Shown here piece by piece: positions 6,901 to 7,246 of a DNA stretch of 7,246 nt (within the stretch, counting starts at the first letter, position 1; each line of letters starts with the position of its first letter). The stretch is from assembly GCA_015486615.1 (NCBI GenBank), contig WFRI01000058.1, positions 1-7,246 of the forward strand, in the 5' to 3' direction. The notes beneath the pieces were generated by a model. The model worked only from the letters and a program-made list of their open reading frames with translations. It had not been told where the DNA came from and did no database searches. The position numbers and the translations under genes were made by a program. This DNA comes from Candidatus Omnitrophota bacterium. GTDB taxonomy: Bacteria; Omnitrophota; Gorgyraeia; Duberdicusellales; Duberdicusellaceae.

Positions 6901-7246
6901 TGATGCCCATGATGACAGCAGTTATGGTATTGGGCGTGGGGAACAAGATGAGGAGGAAGAAATACAATCCGATATATTCAGATTGAGCGGAAACTGGGTT
7001 AGTTATGTGGCTTTATATAGAATATATTCTTCAGTAGGATTGTATTTGCCTTCATGGTCAATGGTATCAGCTGAAAACATTAAAGACCCTTCAGCGTATA
7101 GCATAGTTTCAAAGGATTTAGAGGAAATATTGAAATATTTCTATGGAAAGAACGTTGTTATTTCTATAGATTTTGATTTTTATTCTTGCAAGCGTTTCCC
7201 GGAACATAGAGTTAATGAAGAAATAATAGCTGAGAATATCTATAAC
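2..7246 (+). CDS. Internal fragment of a giant multidomain protein, partial at both ends
   Basis: One reading frame starting at base 2 runs through the whole window without a stop codon, giving 2415 codons. In DNA of this composition a random frame would hit a stop every few tens of codons, so the frame is certainly coding. The true start lies upstream and the stop downstream. Recognisable parts in order are a beta-rich duplicated region, a sigma-70-like domain, an HEIYGH peptidase-like domain, a signal-peptide/membrane segment, a JAMM-like domain and an arginase-fold-like domain, joined by low-complexity linkers. Two inserted repeat elements are translated in frame. There is no in-frame TGA, so standard code 11 fits. 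No single function can be given. Giant ORFs of this style are known from Candidatus Omnitrophota; that assignment is inferred. The alternative that several genes were fused by loss of stops, or by assembly error, cannot be excluded from sequence alone. Confidence 0.96.
932..1342 (+). other. Beta-rich segment, possibly a first partial copy of the downstream repeated module
   Basis: Residues about 311-447. Strand-like, aromatic-rich text such as SALYVFEGDGW and DFIVVFDIFNHRWVKIPF resembles a blade of a beta-propeller or a beta-sandwich strand pair. Its end, WVKIPFVRG followed about 15 residues later by LEWRQI, resembles the end of module B (LYIPYKGSF then TLWQI). That hints at a third, diverged and partial copy. 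It is too weak for a family assignment. Confidence 0.25.
1346..2011 (+). other. Beta-rich repeated module A
   Basis: Residues about 449-670. The landmarks are VFIELEGDDEYQNGRL, then INLRLPEKKLFVLEEGRHVR, then GGIVWRLP, then ILKIPFDIAGRVLSPQG, then LLLFPERK. The same order of landmarks recurs in module B, which suggests an internal tandem duplication. Trp, Tyr, Gly and alternating hydrophobic residues indicate beta structure. No catalytic residues stand out, and adhesive, structural or carbohydrate-binding roles are all possible. No known family is recognised. Confidence 0.45.
2042..2719 (+). other. Beta-rich repeated module B
   Basis: Residues about 681-906. The landmarks match module A: VFVGIRDSYFEDVQSGRI (compare VFIELEGDDEYQNGRL), WINLKPEYLRKQISL followed by HTRV (compare INLRLPEKKLFVL followed by RHVRV), SGYVLW (compare GGIVWRL), LLKRPGDAGYLRNSQG (compare ILKIPFDIAGRVLSPQG) and LYIPYKG (compare LLFPERK). 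The alignment is by eye and diverged. It contains an exact 12-bp tandem duplication at 2526-2549. Function unknown. Confidence 0.45.
2526..2549 (+). repeat. Exact 12-bp tandem duplication, two units
   Basis: TTAAGGTAAAAT occurs twice head to tail with no mismatch. In frame it encodes the repeated KVKFKVKL text. It looks like a recent slippage or duplication of four codons and keeps the frame. Confidence 0.9.
3002..3625 (+). other. Sigma-70-family-like domain (regions about 1.2/2, 3.2 and 4)
   Basis: Residues about 1001-1208. Order of parts: LSEENEKTLF resembles the LTAEEE start of region 1.2; residues 1052-1099, with FLDREAVISDLKLRALESI and a following RFRWEKG then KSF, resemble region 2 (DLIQEG, then F-EKG-FSTYA). 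SLDEPI at residues 1113-1118, followed by an acidic stretch and LLDLIPD, matches the region 3.2 hallmark. LSPREQDILRMHF and ISRQRAHQIENEALKKI match regions 4.1 and 4.2, including the helix-turn-helix that reads the -35 box (canonical text TRERIRQIEAKALRKL). Region 3.0/3.1 is missing: only about 13 residues separate region 2 from SLDEPI. The tryptophan pair of region 2.3/2.4 is reduced to one W. A sigma-like domain buried in a giant protein is unusual. It may be a working factor released by cleavage, or a decayed or repurposed copy. The family resemblance is strong; core-polymerase binding is not shown. Confidence 0.85.
3626..3814 (+). other. Low-complexity Ser/Ala/Lys/Arg linker
   Basis: Residues about 1209-1271. 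The text (TADNTPKAGGAKTSSASSA, then RASSGIKSSRADVG) is rich in Ser, Ala, Gly and basic residues and has no predicted fold. It separates the sigma-like domain from the peptidase-like domain and would be an accessible site for proteolysis. That last point is inferred. Confidence 0.6.
3815..4558 (+). other. Putative zinc metallopeptidase-like domain with HEIYGH motif
   Basis: Residues about 1272-1519. The key segment is WHEIYGHGHPGASISEIEAD: H1369, E1370 and H1374 form HExxGH, one residue longer than the usual HExxH. The same spacing is known in peptidase family M49 (dipeptidyl peptidase III, HELLGH), where a later glutamate is the third zinc ligand. Here E1385 or E1388 in EADE, 11-14 residues on, could serve, which is closer than in M49. 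Helical text on both sides (residues 1390-1500) fits a mostly helical peptidase. The upstream MTVTFFNDGSIELNGF could be a beta hairpin before the active-site helix. No homology to M49 beyond the motif is visible, so the domain may be a distinct zincin-like group or inactive. Confidence 0.5.
4653..4682. repeat. Inner hairpin in element copy 1
   Basis: ACCCTGTT (4653-4660) pairs perfectly with AACAGGGT (4675-4682) across a 14-base loop. CCCCGTTAGAGA at 4635-4646 can instead pair with TCTCTAACAGGG at 4670-4681 (11 of 12), so two folds compete. The hairpin looks like a diverged copy of the terminal hairpin unit nested beside the element end, and it is absent from copy 2. Confidence 0.7.
4727..4806 (+). 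repeat. 27-bp tandem repeat, three units, with a palindromic core
   Basis: Units start at 4727, 4754 and 4781; units 1 and 2 differ at one base (CAGG versus CTGG) and unit 3 matches unit 2 for 26 bases. Each encodes nine residues, VCVRRTGRP or VCVRRTGWP. Where a unit is preceded by GCCT, the core folds as a hairpin: outer stem GCCTGT/ACAGGC, a CT bulge, inner stem GCGT/ACGC and loop GCG. Copy 2 of the element has one such core only, so the array expanded within copy 1, and 27 bp keeps the frame. Confidence 0.92.
4815..4838. repeat. Terminal hairpin of element copy 1
   Basis: CCGTTAGAGA (4815-4824) pairs perfectly with TCTCTAACGG (4829-4838) around the 4-base loop GAAT. It lies inside the coding frame with no T-tract after it, so it is part of the element and not a rho-independent terminator. 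Confidence 0.85.
4853..5068 (+). other. Internal signal-peptide-like segment followed by membrane helix or helices
   Basis: Residues about 1618-1689. A basic residue, a hydrophobic run and a typical cleavage-like end (KVYFAAVMFTSVFLL then PQPARADS, with ARA before D) look like a Sec signal peptide. About 11 residues later comes a long hydrophobic stretch, SYLVLFLCLAPLFFLLDTFF, then TFALRFLSRLIYVVRIL, ending in a strongly basic tail. This begins almost directly after element copy 1. A signal peptide in the middle of a giant chain suggests that a formerly separate gene started here and was fused upstream, or that the chain crosses the membrane here. By the positive-inside rule the basic tail would be cytoplasmic. 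Confidence 0.7.
5069..5580 (+). other. Charged, low-complexity linker
   Basis: Residues about 1690-1860. It opens with a basic, probably helical stretch (NRDKEKERRREKEHSNK) directly after the membrane segment. It continues with Lys/Glu- and Ser-rich text such as SKEEAGSKGEDNE, KKRGIKKEEGKN and EGNSSSS. The short stretch near residues 1721-1740 (EYTDFLSFEDREFFKSW) may be a helix. No family is recognised. Arg codons here include more CGN than in the first 3.6 kb, a mild hint of a different origin. Confidence 0.5.
5582..6400 (+). other. JAMM/MPN-like metal-dependent hydrolase domain
   Basis: Residues about 1861-2133, motif at the C-terminal half. HFHPGVDIMPSPAD gives H2043, H2045, S2053 and D2056: an exact JAMM signature, HxH-x7-SxxD, preceded by the hydrophobic strand NILLV. 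The HP and PSPAD text is like RadC and bacterial JAB proteins (HNHPSG then PSxxD). The catalytic glutamate normally lies about 40-45 residues earlier; E2004 (in NEISYTQ) is a candidate. After the motif, SLIISGENGIGKIWIW would be the following beta strands. JAMM domains cleave isopeptide or peptide bonds or act as other zinc hydrolases; RadC itself is a JAMM-fold protein of uncertain role. The substrate here is unknown. The N-terminal half (1861-1960), with YLNPYYHYCIYQEDE, is unrecognised. Confidence 0.7.
6475..6611 (-). mobile_element. MITE-like palindromic repeat element, copy 2 (137 bp), inverted, translated in frame
   Basis: Same element as copy 1 in reverse orientation: on + it starts CCCCGTTAGAGAATTA and ends CTCTAACGGGG. 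Its reverse complement shares with copy 1 the left end CCCCGTTAGAGAAAG, the segments GACGGTGGTTTAA / GATGGTGGTTTAA, one palindromic core (6514-6538), and the terminal hairpin. It has one 27-bp unit instead of three and lacks the inner hairpin. It is flanked by TAAA on both sides, which is TTTA in element orientation. Insertion plus duplication is 141 bp, 47 codons. The host frame reads the opposite strand from copy 1, giving VRELSLTISSGLPVRRTQ and then a Pro/Ser-rich peptide (residues 2158-2204), also free of stops. Confidence 0.85.
6478..6499. repeat. Terminal hairpin of element copy 2
   Basis: CGTTAGAGA (6478-6486) pairs perfectly with TCTCTAACG (6491-6499) around the loop ATTA. It is the counterpart of the hairpin at 4815-4838; the loop sequence differs while the stem is kept, as expected when the stem is under selection or when stem sequence is copied from a common source. 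Confidence 0.85.
6656..7246 (+). other. Arginase-fold-like (UPF0489-like) metal-binding domain, truncated by window end
   Basis: Residues about 2219-2415. Three landmarks: FNHHGNMWPWSRELFEKG, then ALIIFDAHDD (D2301, H2303, D2305, pattern DAHxD), then VVISIDFDFYSC (D2390, D2392, pattern SxDxD). DAHxD and DxD are the two metal-binding motifs of the arginase/agmatinase and deacetylase-like fold. The spacing of an NH-containing segment and an aromatic helix before DAHxD is like family UPF0489, whose proteins carry NHN-W then HIDxHxD text. The reaction is unknown; members of this fold are metal hydrolases of C-N or amide bonds. The domain follows element copy 2 after a short linker and continues beyond the window. 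Family placement is by motif only. Confidence 0.55.

Overview
The window is the interior of one giant protein-coding gene. Reading from base 2 on the + strand, there is not one TAA, TAG or TGA in frame to the last base: 2415 codons, open at both ends, with neither the real start nor the real stop present. I checked the frame at line starts along the whole length. Minus-strand open stretches are short shadows. I see no intergenic gap, promoter, RNA gene, terminator or CRISPR array.

Organism: moderately AT-rich DNA, Arg codons often AGA/AGG, standard code (no in-frame TGA), and a very long multidomain ORF with unrelated domains joined by low-complexity linkers. This is most like uncultured bacteria with giant genes, such as Candidatus Omnitrophota. 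That is an inference from style, not from a marker gene.

Layout by residue of the fragment: 1-300 unrecognised, mostly helical, possibly ending in a winged helix; about 310-906 beta-rich, Trp/Tyr-rich, apparently with a duplicated module; about 1001-1208 a sigma-70-family-like domain with regions 2, 3.2 and 4; 1209-1270 a Ser/Ala/Lys linker; about 1272-1520 a domain with a zinc-peptidase-like HEIYGH motif; 1545-1613 a peptide encoded by an inserted repeat element; about 1618-1690 a signal-peptide-like segment and membrane helix or helices, then a charged linker; about 1861-2130 a JAMM/MPN-like domain with a perfect HxH-x7-SxxD motif; 2158-2204 the peptide of a second, inverted copy of the element; about 2219-2415 an arginase-fold-like domain (UPF0489-like) with DAHxD and DxD motifs, cut by the window end.

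The most notable discovery is the repeat element. Two related copies (206 bp at 4635-4840 and 137 bp at 6475-6611, opposite orientation) have identical 11-bp terminal inverted repeats, CCCCGTTAGAG, and each is flanked by a direct TTTA duplication (TAAA in the second as read on +). Each insertion with its duplication adds a multiple of three bases (210 and 141), and the element is stop-free whichever way it points, so both are translated as part of the protein. It behaves like a MITE compatible with coding sequence, comparable in style to Rickettsia palindromic elements but unrelated in sequence as far as I can tell.

How the parts work together is unknown. A sigma-like domain, two putative hydrolase/peptidase domains and a membrane anchor on one chain would fit a membrane-tethered precursor processed by proteolysis, but this is only a hypothesis.
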